Source of the DNA: Rhynchopus sp. YZ270_cl-10
Taxonomy: Eukaryota > Euglenozoa > Diplonemea > Diplonemida > Diplonemidae
DNA: 40,708 nt
Reading direction: 5' to 3'
NCBI GenBank assembly: GCA_964035575.1
Contig: CAXIVB010000010.1
Span: forward strand, 1-40,708
Below are positions 1 through 6,105 of this stretch, in pieces. Positions within the stretch are counted from its first letter, which is position 1, and each line of letters begins with the position of its first letter. The notes under the pieces are model-generated. The model was not told the DNA's origin and did not search any database. It saw only the letters and a list, made by a program, of their open reading frames with translations. Both the position numbers and the translations under genes were made by a program.

Positions 1-196
1 TTTTGAAAGGGGTCTCAAAAGGGGTCAATGAGGAGCATATGAGGTGTACCCAAAGTGGTCATATAACACATATGGAGTCATATGGGGTCATGTCCATTTA
101 GGGCATATGTATAGAGAGAGTAGATCAAATGGGGTGCCATGCTGGAAAGGGACCTAAATACATGGTCCAAAATGGGTCCAAAAGGGGTCATTTTGA

Positions 197-324
197 GGGT
201 CAAAGTTCATAGATATGGGGTCATTTGAGGGTCAAAGTTCATAGATATGGGGTCATTTGAGGGTCAAAGTTCATAGATATGGGGTCATTTGAGGGTCAAA
301 GTTCATAGATATGGGGTCCTCAGA
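197..324. repeat. 32-bp tandem repeat, four copies
   Basis: GGGTCAAAGTTCATAG recurs at 197, 229, 261 and 293, a period of 32 bp. Further partial copies lie at about 380-436 and 1798-1825, so the element is both tandem and dispersed. Equivalent arrays start at 10274, 19608, 29200 and 38421. Copies are essentially identical and have no unique spacers between them, so this is a minisatellite and not a CRISPR array. Confidence 0.93.
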
Positions 325-786
325 TATGGGGTGGTTGAAAGGAGGGGTCTGAAATGGTGGAATGGGGTGCCATCCTGGGCGTCAAAGTTCATAGATATGG
401 GGTCATTTGAGGGTCAAAGTTCATAGATATGGGGTCAAAATGGACCCCTTTTGACACAGAGAGTCGTCCAAATGGCCCCTTTTTGTATGCCCTAGGGGGT
501 CCAAAAGGGGGTCCAAAAGGGCCAAAAGGGCCATTTTGGGGGGTACCCCAAAAAGGGACCTTCCTGGCGCCCGACCCCAAAATGGACCCAAATCCGGAGG
601 ACCCCCTTTTTGGGGTACCACCCGTTTTGTGTCACTTTTGGATTGGTCCCTGTATAAAACGGTCCAAACCCGAAAAGGGCCATTTGAGCCCCTATAGGGA
701 CCGGGGGATGAGGGGTCCAAAAGGGGTCCAAAAGGGGTCAAAATGGGGGTCCTGAGGGGTCTACAAGCCTGTGTAAGGCAGCTGAG
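325..786. other. Spacer, no gene seen
   Basis: This low-complexity stretch is built from GGGGTC, AAAAGGGG, GGACC and their complements. Overlapping open frames on both strands (for example 429-755 plus and 421-741 minus) exist because the word set rarely makes stops. They are rich in G, P, K and W and show no domain. I treat the stretch as non-coding spacer. Confidence 0.8.
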
Positions 787-850
787 GGGGGTCTACAAGC
801 CTGTGTAAGGCAGCTGAGGGGGTCTACAAGCCTGTGTAAGGCAGGGGGTA
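755..850. repeat. 31-32-bp repeat with short hairpin, three copies
   Basis: GTCTACAAGCCTGTGTAAGG occurs three times in a row here, and again near 1276, 1308 and 1761. Within it GCCT-GTGTA-AGGC can form a small hairpin. A diverged copy (CTCTACAAGCCCGTGTAAGG) lies near 2372 in the otherwise unrelated spacer before the rRNA block. This suggests a dispersed element, but its function is unknown. Confidence 0.85.
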
Positions 851-1756
851 TAGTCTCGCGCCTGTAGGGTCCAAAAGGGGTCAAAATGGGGGTCCTGAGG
901 GGTCCCAAAAGGGGTCAAAAGGGGTCAAAATGGGCCATTTTGGGGTACCCCAAAAAGGGACCTTCCTGGCGCCCGACCATTTTGGGACCCTAATTTGGAG
1001 GACCCCCTTTTTGGGGTACCACCCATTTTGTGTCAACTTTGGACTACTCTCTGTATGAAAGTGTCCAGACCTGAAAAGGGCCCTTTTTGCCCTATATGGA
1101 CCCATTTTGGGACCTCCTGAGGACCCCATCTGGACCCCAAAATGACCCCATTTGAGCCAAATCCTACATCAAATGCCCCCTTTTTGTATGCCCTAGGGGG
1201 TCCAAAAGGGGTCAAAATGGGGTCATATGAGCCAAATCCTACATCAAATGGGTCTATTTAGTGTCCCAAAAGGGGGTCTACAAGCCTGTGTAAGGCAGCT
1301 GAGGGGGTCTACAAGCCTGTGTAAGGCAGGGGGTATAGTCTCGCGCCTGTAGGGTCCAAAAGGGGTCAAAATGGGGGTCCTGAGGGGTCCCAAAAGGGGT
1401 CAAAAGGGGTCAAAATGGGCCATTTTGGGGTACCCCAAAAAGGGACCTTCCTGGCGCCCGACCATTTTGGGACCCTAATTTGGAGGACCCCCTTTTTGGG
1501 GTACCACCCATTTTGTGTCAACTTTGGACTACTCTCTGTATGAAAGTGTCCAGACCTGAAAAGGGCCCTTTTTGCCCTATATGGACCCATTTTGGGACCT
1601 CCTGAGGACCCCATCTGGACCCCAAAATGACCCCATTTGAGCCAAATCCTACATCAAATGGCCCCTTTTTGTATGCCCTAGGGGGTCCAAAAGGGGTCAA
1701 AATGGGGTCATATGAGCCAAATCCTACATCAAATGGGTCTATTTAGTGTCCCAAAA
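787..1756. repeat. 485-bp direct duplication (two copies, unit 1)
   Basis: Positions 787-1271 and 1272-1756 are tandem copies with a period of 485 bp. One visible difference is AAATGCCCCC near 1170 against AAATGGCCCC near 1655. Each copy contains an 18-bp perfect palindrome (TTTTGGGGTACCCCAAAA, 938-955 in the first copy). Units with one copy keep the version with AAATGCCCCC, as expected if a copy was lost by unequal exchange. Confidence 0.95.
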
Positions 1757-1904
1757 GGGGGTCTACAAGCCTGTGTAAGGCAGGCAGGGTCCATTTGAGG
1801 GTCAAAGTTCATAGATATGGGGTCCTCCGAGCTCCAAGGTGCCCCTGTAAGGTGACGTTTACCTGAGCACTGCCTCTAAAGCCCTACTACGCCCCATCAC
1901 ATTT

Positions 1905-1931
1905 CACCACACCACACCACACCACACCACA
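1905..1931. repeat. (ACCAC)n microsatellite
   Basis: About five perfect copies of the 5-bp word ACCAC. It is the same length in all five units (next at about 11982, 20831, 30423, 39644), which is unusual for a microsatellite unless the units are homogenised or were copied recently. Confidence 0.9.
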
Positions 1932-2069
1932 GGCCTCCAAACAGCCCCAAATAAGGGCCCAAAATGGACCTCCAAATGGGTCCCAAAACAGGGCATTTGG
2001 GGCCTGAGACTATACCTCCACACCTTGCACTTTGGCCTCATTTTGGTCTTTTTGGGGGCTTGGGTCTGA

Positions 2070-2350
2070 AAGAGCAATAACCACCTTATCACGCGCGCGC
2101 GCGCGATATGTTAGTTTGGGCACTTTGGGGCACCCTCTCAGATCTGGTGGGAAAAGGTCAAATGGCATGAAATGCCTACTTTAAGGCCTTAATCAGATCT
2201 GGACTTGATAGCATGTGGTCCGGACCGGACCACCCGTTAATCACCCAAAACTGATAAAATAGGTCGTCTAAACCCAACATCGCCTTTTTGCCATTTGGGC
2301 CTCGAGCTGGGAGGATGTCGAAAAGTGTCGAAATCAGCACTTTTCGACAT
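2070..2350. promoter_or_regulatory. Candidate control module A: (CG)7, palindrome, hairpin
   Basis: In order: a 14-nt alternating (CG)7 tract at 2092-2105 followed by ATATGTTAGTT; an 8-bp-stem palindrome at 2215-2233 (GTGGTCCG-GAC-CGGACCAC); AAACCCAACATCGCC near 2271; and a perfect 13-bp hairpin at 2315-2350 (ATGTCGAAAAGTG paired with CACTTTTCGACAT, 10-nt loop). The same order recurs in diverged form at 9365-9601. Alternating CG is a classic Z-DNA-forming tract. A role as promoter, origin or recombination site is inference from conservation of layout only. Copies lie at 12147-12427, 20996-21276, 30588-30868 and 39809-40089. Confidence 0.45.
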
Positions 2351-2491
2351 AATATGGGCACTTCTGGCCCGACCCTCTACAAGCCCGTGTAAGGCAGAGA
2401 TGTCGGAAATGGACACTTTTAGGGCACATGCCTCTTTATGCACCCTCAAAGTGTGCACAAAGACCTGCAGGGGTAAGGGTGGATGCAGCGC

Positions 2492-2522
2492 ACCATGCTA
2501 AAAGGGTACATCTTAGCATGGT
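2492..2522. other. 10-bp-stem inverted repeat
   Basis: ACCATGCTAA (2492-2501) pairs perfectly with TTAGCATGGT (2513-2522) around an 11-nt loop. No T-run follows, so it does not look like a bacterial-type terminator. The rest of 2350-2820 is spacer with no gene that I can see. Confidence 0.7.
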
Positions 2523-2820
2523 ACACAAGGTCTTGTAGCAGGTACCCAATATGTCCTATATGGGCCAACACTACTTTAGACCCTTAAATATCCTCTTTAG
2601 ATGGGAGTTCCATGATATACCTCTTTAGACAGGTATGGACCCGGATCGGCTCATATCCAAAGGGACACCCATGGGGAGTCCTGAGTGCACCCAAAGGGGT
2701 GAAAGGTGGTGGTCCATTCTGAGACCCCAATATGACACTATTTGGCCTGTAGGACCAGGTGTGGATTTGGACACCCTGAGGTCCAAATACGGGGTCTCAA
2801 AAGGGGTCTAAATGGGTACC

Positions 2821-2886
2821 CCTCCAGACCCCATTCTGGAGGAGCACCAGATATGGGGCCAAAAGGTGGACCAGCTTTTGGTGCTC
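2821..2886. other. Two adjacent hairpins ahead of the rRNA block
   Basis: CCTCCAGA (2821-2828) pairs with TCTGGAGG (2835-2842). Immediately after, GAGCACCA (2842-2849) pairs with TGGTGCTC (2879-2886). They lie at the point where low-complexity spacer gives way to complex sequence, about 150 bp before the first recognisable rRNA piece. They could mark a transcript end or a processing site; this is inference. Confidence 0.55.
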
Positions 2887-3024
2887 AACCTACCAGAGAG
2901 TAGATCAAATGGCTCTCAACCCACTGCCTTTTAGGAGCCTAAATGCCCGCCGTGTTGGAGTCCCTTGTGTGTCATTCCACGATGGCCAACAAGGGGGTCC
3001 ATAATGGGCCCTGACGCTATCACC

Positions 3025-3115
3025 ATTTGAAGCACGGAGGGTGCCCATCAACACACACACCTCCGACTGAGGACCCAAAGCCAGATACCAGGGTGCACTA
3101 CATCCCCAGCTCAAG
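3025..3115 (+). rRNA. rns: SSU rRNA fragment, helices 23-24 (790 loop)
   Basis: ACTGAGGACCCAAAGCCAGA followed by TACCAGGGTGCAC matches in order the conserved SSU stretch that reads CTGAGG..GCGAAAGC..ATTAGATACCCTGGTAGTCC, around E. coli 765-805. The hallmark AGATACC is at 3083-3089. The loop forms part of the P-site and inter-subunit bridge. It is the first recognised piece in the block; in a normal gene it would follow the 690-loop piece, which here lies 2.8 kb downstream. Ends are approximate. Confidence 0.72.
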
Positions 3116-3300
3116 GGCGGACCGCACTGGCTCCAGGTCAACAGTCTGTCCCTGCCTTCAGCACCCAACTCCTAGCCTTATAGCACTGCCCTGCTCGCGA
3201 CCCGGACTCCCGTTATGCACGCATTCGGCCGGGGAGCCAAGGTACTAACCGCACCCACTCCGTAGCTAAGCTACGGCAGCCTGTCATGGGAACACATGAC

Positions 3301-3420
3301 GCGGTCGTGGCGGGCTGACGGTCCGGGGCACCCTAAGGTGACCGTTCTCGCCAGGGGCTAAGGCCCTATCGAGCAGTGGCCGGGCCACTGCTCTCACCCA
3401 GCAGATGCAAAGACTAGGAG
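3301..3420 (+). rRNA. rnl: LSU rRNA fragment, about H64-H71 (1930-2010)
   Basis: CCCTAAGGTGACCGTTCT at 3331 resembles the universal GGTCCTAAGGTAGCGAAATTCC, and the following GGGCTAAGGCCC corresponds to the H64 hairpin GGGTAAGTTCC. Downstream, TGGCCGGGC..CTCTCACCC resembles TGGCCAGGCTGTCTCCACCC (H67-H68 side). This is domain IV at the subunit interface. Positions 3371-3393 form a perfect 10-bp hairpin (GAGCAGTGGC-CGG-GCCACTGCTC), so the piece may instead end at or contain a processing hairpin. Confidence 0.68.
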
Positions 3421-3437
3421 GGATGACTATATGGGAA

Positions 3438-3502
3438 GAGGTGTGCGAGCTGACTTACCTACGATATGAGACTGTGTTGTGCCGTGTCTTAAGCTGATTG
3501 TA
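3438..3502 (+). rRNA. rnl: LSU rRNA fragment, about 2588-2645 (H93-H94)
   Basis: GGTGTGCGAGCTGACTTACC and then TACGATATGAGACTGTGTTG align without gaps to the domain V sequence GGTACGCGAGCTGGGTTTAGAACGTCGTGAGACAG, and GTGCCGTGTC continues the match to CTGCCGTGGGC. It is one of the clearest matches in the window and belongs to the peptidyl-transferase region. The natural upstream neighbour (A-loop) is about 0.75 kb downstream, at 4225-4275. Confidence 0.85.
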
Positions 3503-3674
3503 TCGGGATCTGTCGCCTAAAGCTACCATGCTAGCAGTAGGGCCCTGGTGAGACAGGGGATCGACAGTAGGGATCACGGCTGACTGCAAGCTGGGGATAC
3601 ATACGCGGTAGCACGTACTCCGAGGGGCGTCTCAGCCTGTGGTACGAATACCAGCCAACGGAGCGCTCCTAACG
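3503..3674. other. Unassigned sequence inside rRNA block
   Basis: This complex, non-repetitive sequence contains the small hairpin CCCTG-GTGAGA-CAGGG near 3543 and GGTA-CGAA-TACC near 3641. I do not recognise an rRNA core here. It could hold rapidly evolving fragment ends or further pieces. Confidence 0.5.
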
Positions 3675-3735
3675 TAATAAGTGGACGTGTTGGGGTGGCT
3701 CTCATGATGCACAGACTCCTAGCGAGGCCATGTCT
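3675..3735 (+). rRNA. rnl: LSU rRNA fragment, P-loop (H80)
   Basis: GTGGACGTGTTGGGGTGGCT followed by CTC at 3681-3703 matches GTTTGACTGGGGCGGTCTCC, the H80 P-loop that pairs with the CCA end of P-site tRNA (E. coli about 2240-2260). ACTCCTAGCGAGG further on may correspond to the closing strand. It stands alone: the usual neighbours of domain V lie elsewhere in the block. Confidence 0.68.
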
Positions 3736-3854
3736 CACGGGCAGTCTGCAGCAAAGACAGGCCCTTGGTCCACTCATGCCATCGGCCCTAAGGGCGAACT
3801 AGGCAGCGGAGCAGGGTAAGGGCCAACGTCTCAACGTGCAGCCTACGGCCGGTG

Positions 3855-3908
3855 AGGGCTCTAGACTAGTAGCGATAAGACCATGGCTTGTGGGCCAGCG
3901 GGTCCTCT
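3855..3908 (+). rRNA. rns: SSU rRNA fragment, about 1335-1380
   Basis: CTAGTAGCGATAAGACCATG followed by GCTTGTGGGCCAGCGG corresponds to GCTAGTAATCGCGGATCAGCATGCCGCGGTGAATACG of the SSU 3' major domain. The order and spacing of CTAGTA, ATNA and CATG are kept. It contacts the P-site tRNA region in a ribosome. Its natural continuation (about 1380-1400) is about 2.4 kb away, at 6275. Confidence 0.73.
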
Positions 3909-4004
3909 GTGGAATAGTCGCAGCCATCCGCCGATGGAGTCCTCCTCTGTCGTACATCAGCTCCTTAGAGCCAAAGAGGGTGGGAAGTGTGGGAGCACCC
4001 ATCC

Positions 4005-4066
4005 AGGGCTCTTACACACTGCTGCAACTACCTTGCTGATGCGTAACAGATACCCCTGTGCACTAC
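4005..4066 (+). rRNA. rnl: LSU rRNA fragment, GTPase-associated centre (H42-H44)
   Basis: GCTGCAACTACCTTGCTGAT and then GCGTAACAGATACC at 4021-4054 match AGAAGCAGCCACCTTTGAAAGAGTGCGTAATAGCTCAC, the binding site of uL11 and elongation factors (E. coli about 1065-1115). GCAGC-like, CCTT and GCGTAA-AG cores are in order with the expected spacing. This is the only domain II piece I recognise. Confidence 0.75.
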
Positions 4067-4149
4067 TAGCTAACTGACTGACTGACGTGGATGTGCCTCG
4101 GTCGTGTTTCACAGCAAAGGAGCGGCAAAGCCACCGATGCTGTGAGATA
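4067..4149. other. Unassigned stem-loop region in rRNA block
   Basis: A triple GACT repeat (4076-4085) is followed by CACAGCA (4110-4116) pairing with TGCTGTG (4138-4144) around an inner GGC-AAA-GCC hairpin. It has an RNA-like fold, but I cannot assign it to a known rRNA helix. Confidence 0.5.
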
Positions 4150-4192
4150 GCAGCTAGCCCCTCTCACGAGACTAACCGGCCCCCTGCGGAGA
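4150..4192 (+). rRNA. Possible LSU rRNA fragment, sarcin-ricin loop (H95)
   Basis: CCCCTCTCACGAGACTAACC followed by GG resembles CTCCTAGTACGAGAGGACCGG. The ACGAGA loop and the flanking CC and CCGG are kept, but several bases of the nearly invariant core differ, so the call is tentative. A second, weaker candidate with CCACGAGAGCCG lies near 6588. This loop is essential for elongation-factor binding, so one real copy is expected somewhere in the genome. Confidence 0.42.
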
Positions 4193-4214
4193 TAAGGCCA
4201 CTATCTGACCATCC

Positions 4215-4275
4215 AACGACACACCCCCCAGCCACCATACCGTTGGGTATGGCTGTCAGGTGGGTTAAGAGCCTG
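4215..4275 (+). rRNA. rnl: LSU rRNA fragment, A-loop region (about 2530-2585)
   Basis: CCGTTGGGTATGGCTGTCAG at 4240 matches CCAAGGGTATGGCTGTTCGCC, which contains the H92 A-loop contacting the CCA end of A-site tRNA. GGTTAAGAG after it resembles the GTTTAAAG side. The 3' half of the H92 stem is not obviously kept. A local hairpin CCATACC-GTTG-GGTATGG (4235-4252) is also possible. Confidence 0.78.
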
Positions 4276-4302
4276 TAGAAGGACCCTTAGCTAGTGTGGA
4301 CT
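4276..4302 (+). rRNA. Possible LSU rRNA piece, about 2055-2075 (H73-H74)
   Basis: GTAGAAGGACCCTTAGCTAG resembles the GAGAAGACCCTATGGAGCTT core of mitochondrial and bacterial LSU rRNA that enters the peptidyl-transferase ring. The match is short, and it abuts the A-loop piece, so it could be part of that fragment's tail. Confidence 0.4.
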
Positions 4303-4356
4303 CCCGGACCAGGGACAGGTGGGCTACGTTGGCTCGTAGTCACCACCTGGGTGATC

Positions 4357-4388
4357 CGGACGGTTGCAAAGCCGGGCGTATCCGTCCG
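4357..4388. other. Stem-loop preceding SSU 1200 fragment
   Basis: CGGACGG (4357-4363) pairs with CCGTCCG (4382-4388). It sits directly before the SSU piece beginning at about 4388, so it is either the base of that fragment (a helix 37-like stem) or a processing hairpin. The stretch 4303-4356 is unassigned. Confidence 0.5.
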
Positions 4389-4442
4389 TACGCATCAAAC
4401 AAGTCATGATGGAGTTGTCGTGACTCACGGGACGATGGACCC
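4388..4442 (+). rRNA. rns: SSU rRNA fragment, about 1185-1240
   Basis: GCATCAAACAAGTCATGATG followed by GAGTTGTCGTG matches GATGACGTCAAGTCATCATGGCCCTTACGACC. The next bases, ACTCACGGGACGATGG, correspond to ACACACGTGCTACAATGG. Two conserved blocks in the right order make this one of the stronger SSU assignments (3' major domain, A-site side). Confidence 0.8.
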
Positions 4443-4519
4443 ACCACGGAACACTATCAGCACTCCCATAGATCAAGTCTATGGTGAGGATCTACAAGCC
4501 CACAGGGTTATGCACCTGT
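4443..4519. other. Unassigned sequence inside rRNA block
   Basis: It contains CATAGA-TCAAG-TCTATG, a 6-bp hairpin near 4467, and CACAGG..CCTGTG near 4501-4520. No rRNA core is recognised. It may be the 5' part of the fragment that follows. Confidence 0.45.
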
Positions 4520-4584
4520 GGCTGTATATGGGATAACTAACCCTCGCTCCTAGGGGGCATTACGTGGACTCCCTGGTTAGGGGA
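4520..4584 (+). rRNA. rnl: LSU rRNA fragment, about 2445-2500 (H89 side)
   Basis: ATGGGATAACTAACCCTCGC at 4529 carries GGGATAAC, the conserved strand beginning near E. coli 2446 in the peptidyl-transferase ring. The following GGGGGCATTACGTGGACTCC can be laid on GGCGGTGTTTGGCACCTCGATG, though loosely. The SSU 530 loop follows with almost no gap, so the two are probably separated by processing. Confidence 0.55.
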
Positions 4585-4620
4585 GCCCACACCGTGCCGG
4601 CGGCTGTACAGCATAACATA
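4585..4620 (+). rRNA. rns: SSU rRNA fragment, helix 18 (530 loop)
   Basis: CCCACACCGTGCCGGCGGCT followed by GTACAGCATAAC resembles CTAACTCCGTGCCAGCAGCCGCGGTAATAC, the most conserved SSU element and a decoding-centre component. GTGCC-GC-GC is kept, but the usual GCAGCCGCGGTAA is altered. Its 5' domain neighbours were not found. Confidence 0.65.
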
Positions 4621-4807
4621 TCATCTCTATGCACCTGCACGCCGAGACCACTTACCTCGACGCATGCATCACCTAAGGACCCCCAACTGATGTAGCCCTA
4701 AGCACCGAAGTGCTTGTTGCATTAGGACGTCAGCCTACCGTGATTAGGGGATCCAAGGTACATAGAGATGGCACCTATGGCATAGATATAGAGCTCATAG
4801 AGGAGGT
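4621..4807. other. Unassigned sequence inside rRNA block
   Basis: Complex sequence without repeats; AAGCACCGAAGTGCTT near 4700 is a near-perfect stem-loop (AGCAC/GTGCT). No rRNA core is recognised. Confidence 0.45.
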
Positions 4808-4855
4808 GGGGGTTAGCCCTTCGACTGCAACGCCTTCGGCACGCACACCCAGAGT
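4808..4855 (+). rRNA. rns: SSU rRNA fragment, helices 31-32 (966 loop)
   Basis: GGTTAGCCCTTCGACTGCAA followed by CGC at 4811-4833 matches GGTTTAATTCGATGCAACGCGAAGAACC (E. coli about 950-985). TTCGA-TGCAACGC is the diagnostic core. This hairpin touches the P-site tRNA anticodon. The downstream CGCCTTCGGCA can form its own small loop. Confidence 0.75.
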
Positions 4856-4959
4856 TGGCACGATGGCCGCATCCAGGTGCTTCACGCGTACACGTACCTC
4901 CTACCACCTTCAGCTATAGTACTAACACCAGCCCCCTCAGCACTGAGAGGTTACCTGGC

Positions 4960-5012
4960 GCCCCGTGCCGTGATTGGGGAGTACTAGTCGCATCCAGTAG
5001 CAGCTCTATATC
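4960..5012 (+). rRNA. rns: SSU rRNA fragment, helix 27 (about 882-915)
   Basis: TGATTGGGGAGTACTAGTCG and then CATCCAGTAGCAGCTC match GCCTGGGGAGTACGGCCGCAAGGTTAAAACTC. GGGGAGTAC, CGCA/GCAT and the A-rich tail are in register. The expected AATTGACGG continuation is not present, so the fragment ends here. The bases 4856-4959 before it are unassigned; GGTTACCTGGCG near 4949 weakly recalls the SSU ATTACTGGGCG strand. Confidence 0.75.
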
Positions 5013-5453
5013 CTAATCCACACGCGCTACGGACTGGTGGGTCCCGATATATAAGGGTGGCCGAAGCCTGAGGGGTTAGGGACCGTAACTTCCACCTTGA
5101 TCGGCGTACACCTGGGACTGGAGCGTGCCTAGGCCAATGAGATACCTGAGGCTGTGGGCGTGCACCTCTGGATGGTCCCGTAGGTCCTCCGTGAGGGTAG
5201 AAATGCAGATGTCGCTCCTTGCGGAGGTAGTTAGATCAGGTGAGGTCTGAGAGCCCACTCCACTAACTACCACTCGAGTATAGACAGCGCCTATACCCTT
5301 ACCGCCTGCAGGACCACAATCCGAAGACTGCTTAAAGGGTCCATAGGGACAGCAAATGAGATGGAAGCCTGAAGTGTCCTGCATGATCACATCTCCCCGC
5401 GTTAGCCGACAGGAGCAGATACAGTACAGGGGGAAGTAAGGTCAGGTGGGATC
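5013..5453. other. Unassigned 440-bp stretch of rRNA block
   Basis: This is the largest unassigned gap inside the block. It has rRNA-like composition and stems (CCTCCG near 5186 with CGGAGG near 5221), the phrase GGGACCGTAACTTCC near 5078, which vaguely recalls the LSU H69 loop, and no repeats. No open frame has recognisable content. It probably holds further fast-evolving rRNA pieces. Confidence 0.5.
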
Positions 5454-5515
5454 AGGTCAGGCTAGTGTAAGCGGGGAGATACTCAGAGTGGCCGAGGCCG
5501 AAGGGTTGGTCGGAT
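5454..5515 (+). repeat. 62-bp dispersed element, copy a
   Basis: It runs from AGGTCAGGCTAGTG through GCGGGGAGATACTCAG and GGCCGAGGCCGAAGGG to TTGGTCGGAT. It is identical to 5778-5839, and its last part matches 6049-6099. It ends two bases before the SSU helix 34 piece. GGCCGAGGCC is an internal palindrome. Repeated placement next to rRNA pieces suggests a processing or promoter signal, or a small mobile element; which one is not decided by the sequence. Confidence 0.9.
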
Positions 5516-5516
5516 C

Positions 5517-5558
5517 AAGCTCGGGGGCTGTATGCATGGCAGCTGTACACTACAGTCC
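5517..5558 (+). rRNA. rns: SSU rRNA fragment, helix 34 (about 1047-1075)
   Basis: GGGGGCTGTATGCATGGCAG followed by CTGTACACTACAG corresponds to GGTGCTGCATGGCTGTCGTCAGCTCGTG. GCTG-TGCATGGC is the diagnostic core. It lies directly downstream of repeat copy a. It may be continuous with the helix 35-36 piece at 5595, but the intervening sequence is longer than usual. Confidence 0.7.
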
Positions 5559-5594
5559 CTTATGGACTCAGGAGGCCGGTTAGGAAGGGGATAC

Positions 5595-5642
5595 CCTCGC
5601 GCCTGCCTTCCAGCAACGAGAGCCCCTACACCCCTCACGGGC
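5595..5642 (+). rRNA. rns: SSU rRNA fragment, helices 35-36 (about 1085-1115)
   Basis: CTGCCTTCCAGCAACGAGAG followed by CCCC at 5603-5626 matches TTAAGTCCCGCAACGAGCGCAACCC. GCAACGAG-GC is invariant across SSU rRNAs. This and the preceding piece are two neighbours that keep their natural order. Confidence 0.78.
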
Positions 5643-5732
5643 CGGAACAGCACCTAAGTACTGAACCGAAGTGTCCTTACGGAGCACTCCTCCTGCGTAG
5701 AATACAGCATCTACATACGTGTATAGAGAGTG

Positions 5733-5762
5733 GCCTAATACGCAGAATTGACTACGCAGAGC
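5733..5762 (+). repeat. 30-bp dispersed element, copy a
   Basis: GCCTAATACGCAGAATTGAC followed by TACGCAGAGC, repeated exactly at 6143-6172. It contains the internal direct repeat TACGCAGA twice, 6 bp apart. Copy a lies 15 bp upstream of the 62-bp element copy b, while copy b lies 15 bp downstream of the 22-bp copy, so the two elements travel together but not in fixed order. The stretch 5643-5732 is unassigned. Confidence 0.9.
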
Positions 5763-5777
5763 ACTTACCAACGGGGG

Positions 5778-5839
5778 AGGTCAGGCTAGTGTAAGCGGGG
5801 AGATACTCAGAGTGGCCGAGGCCGAAGGGTTGGTCGGAT
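5778..5839 (+). repeat. 62-bp dispersed element, copy b
   Basis: Identical over 62 bp to 5454-5515. It precedes the SSU 690-loop fragment by about 60 bp. Confidence 0.92.
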
Positions 5840-5894
5840 ACGGATCACCCAGTATCAAGAGCACTCCCATCCCGTCCTGGTCTTCCACACCTAG

Positions 5895-5960
5895 GCGTAT
5901 CTGGACACTACAAAGGTGAAATGCGGTGGGTGCGGGTTGCCGAAGCAAGGCCGTCTTACT
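5895..5960 (+). rRNA. rns: SSU rRNA fragment, helices 22-23 (690 loop)
   Basis: CACTACAAAGGTGAAATGCG, then GTGGGTGCGGGTTGCCGAAG and CAAGGCCG match GTGTAGCGGTGAAATGCGTAGAGAT..ACCGGTGGCGAAGGCGGCC over the whole 680-735 stretch. GGTGAAATGCG is exact. It is probably the most secure SSU identification here. The normal downstream neighbour, the 790 loop, is the first fragment of the block at 3025. Confidence 0.86.
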
Positions 5961-6048
5961 GAACCACAACACCTAAGCAGGCAGCATACAAGGTGCTTGT
6001 TACCACTAGGTCAAGTTGCACCTATCAACCAAGATCTCCAGAAGTCTA

Positions 6049-6099
6049 GCTAGTGTAAGCGGGGAGATACTCAGAGTGGCCGAGGCCGAAGGGTTGGTC
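6049..6099 (+). repeat. 51-bp copy c of the dispersed element
   Basis: Matches 5461-5511 exactly from GCTAGTGTAAGCGGGG to GGGTTGGTC, lacking the first 7 and last 4 bases of the full element. The stretch 5961-6048 upstream has no feature that I recognise. Confidence 0.92.
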
Positions 6100-6105
6100 A
6101 GGTCG

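Noticed and set aside
197-324. 32-bp tandem repeats as a possible CRISPR array
   Set aside because: The copies abut directly with no unique spacers, and there are no cas genes.
429-755. 108-codon plus-strand open frame, with overlapping 106- and 79-codon minus-strand frames
   Set aside because: All are translations of GGGGTC/AAAA spacer words. They overlap in several frames, are dominated by G, P, K and W, and have no domain or start context.
2315-2350. 13-bp hairpin as an intrinsic terminator
   Set aside because: It is not GC-rich and no T-run follows on either strand; the layout shared with 9583-9601 suggests a different role.
5078-5110. GGGACCGTAACTTCC as the LSU H69 loop
   Set aside because: Only CCGTAACT agrees and the closing ACGGT strand is missing; too weak to annotate.
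5454-5515. 62-bp element as a tRNA-Ser or tRNA-Leu (AGAGTGGCCGAGG looks like a D-arm)
   Set aside because: No acceptor stem, anticodon arm or T-arm (GGTTCGAATCC-type) can be drawn; the likeness stops at one arm.
5733-5762. 30-bp element as the SSU 910-930 strand because it contains GAATTGAC
   Set aside because: Only eight bases agree with GGAATTGACGGGG. The flanks TACGCAGA on both sides are an internal repeat, and the element occurs twice.
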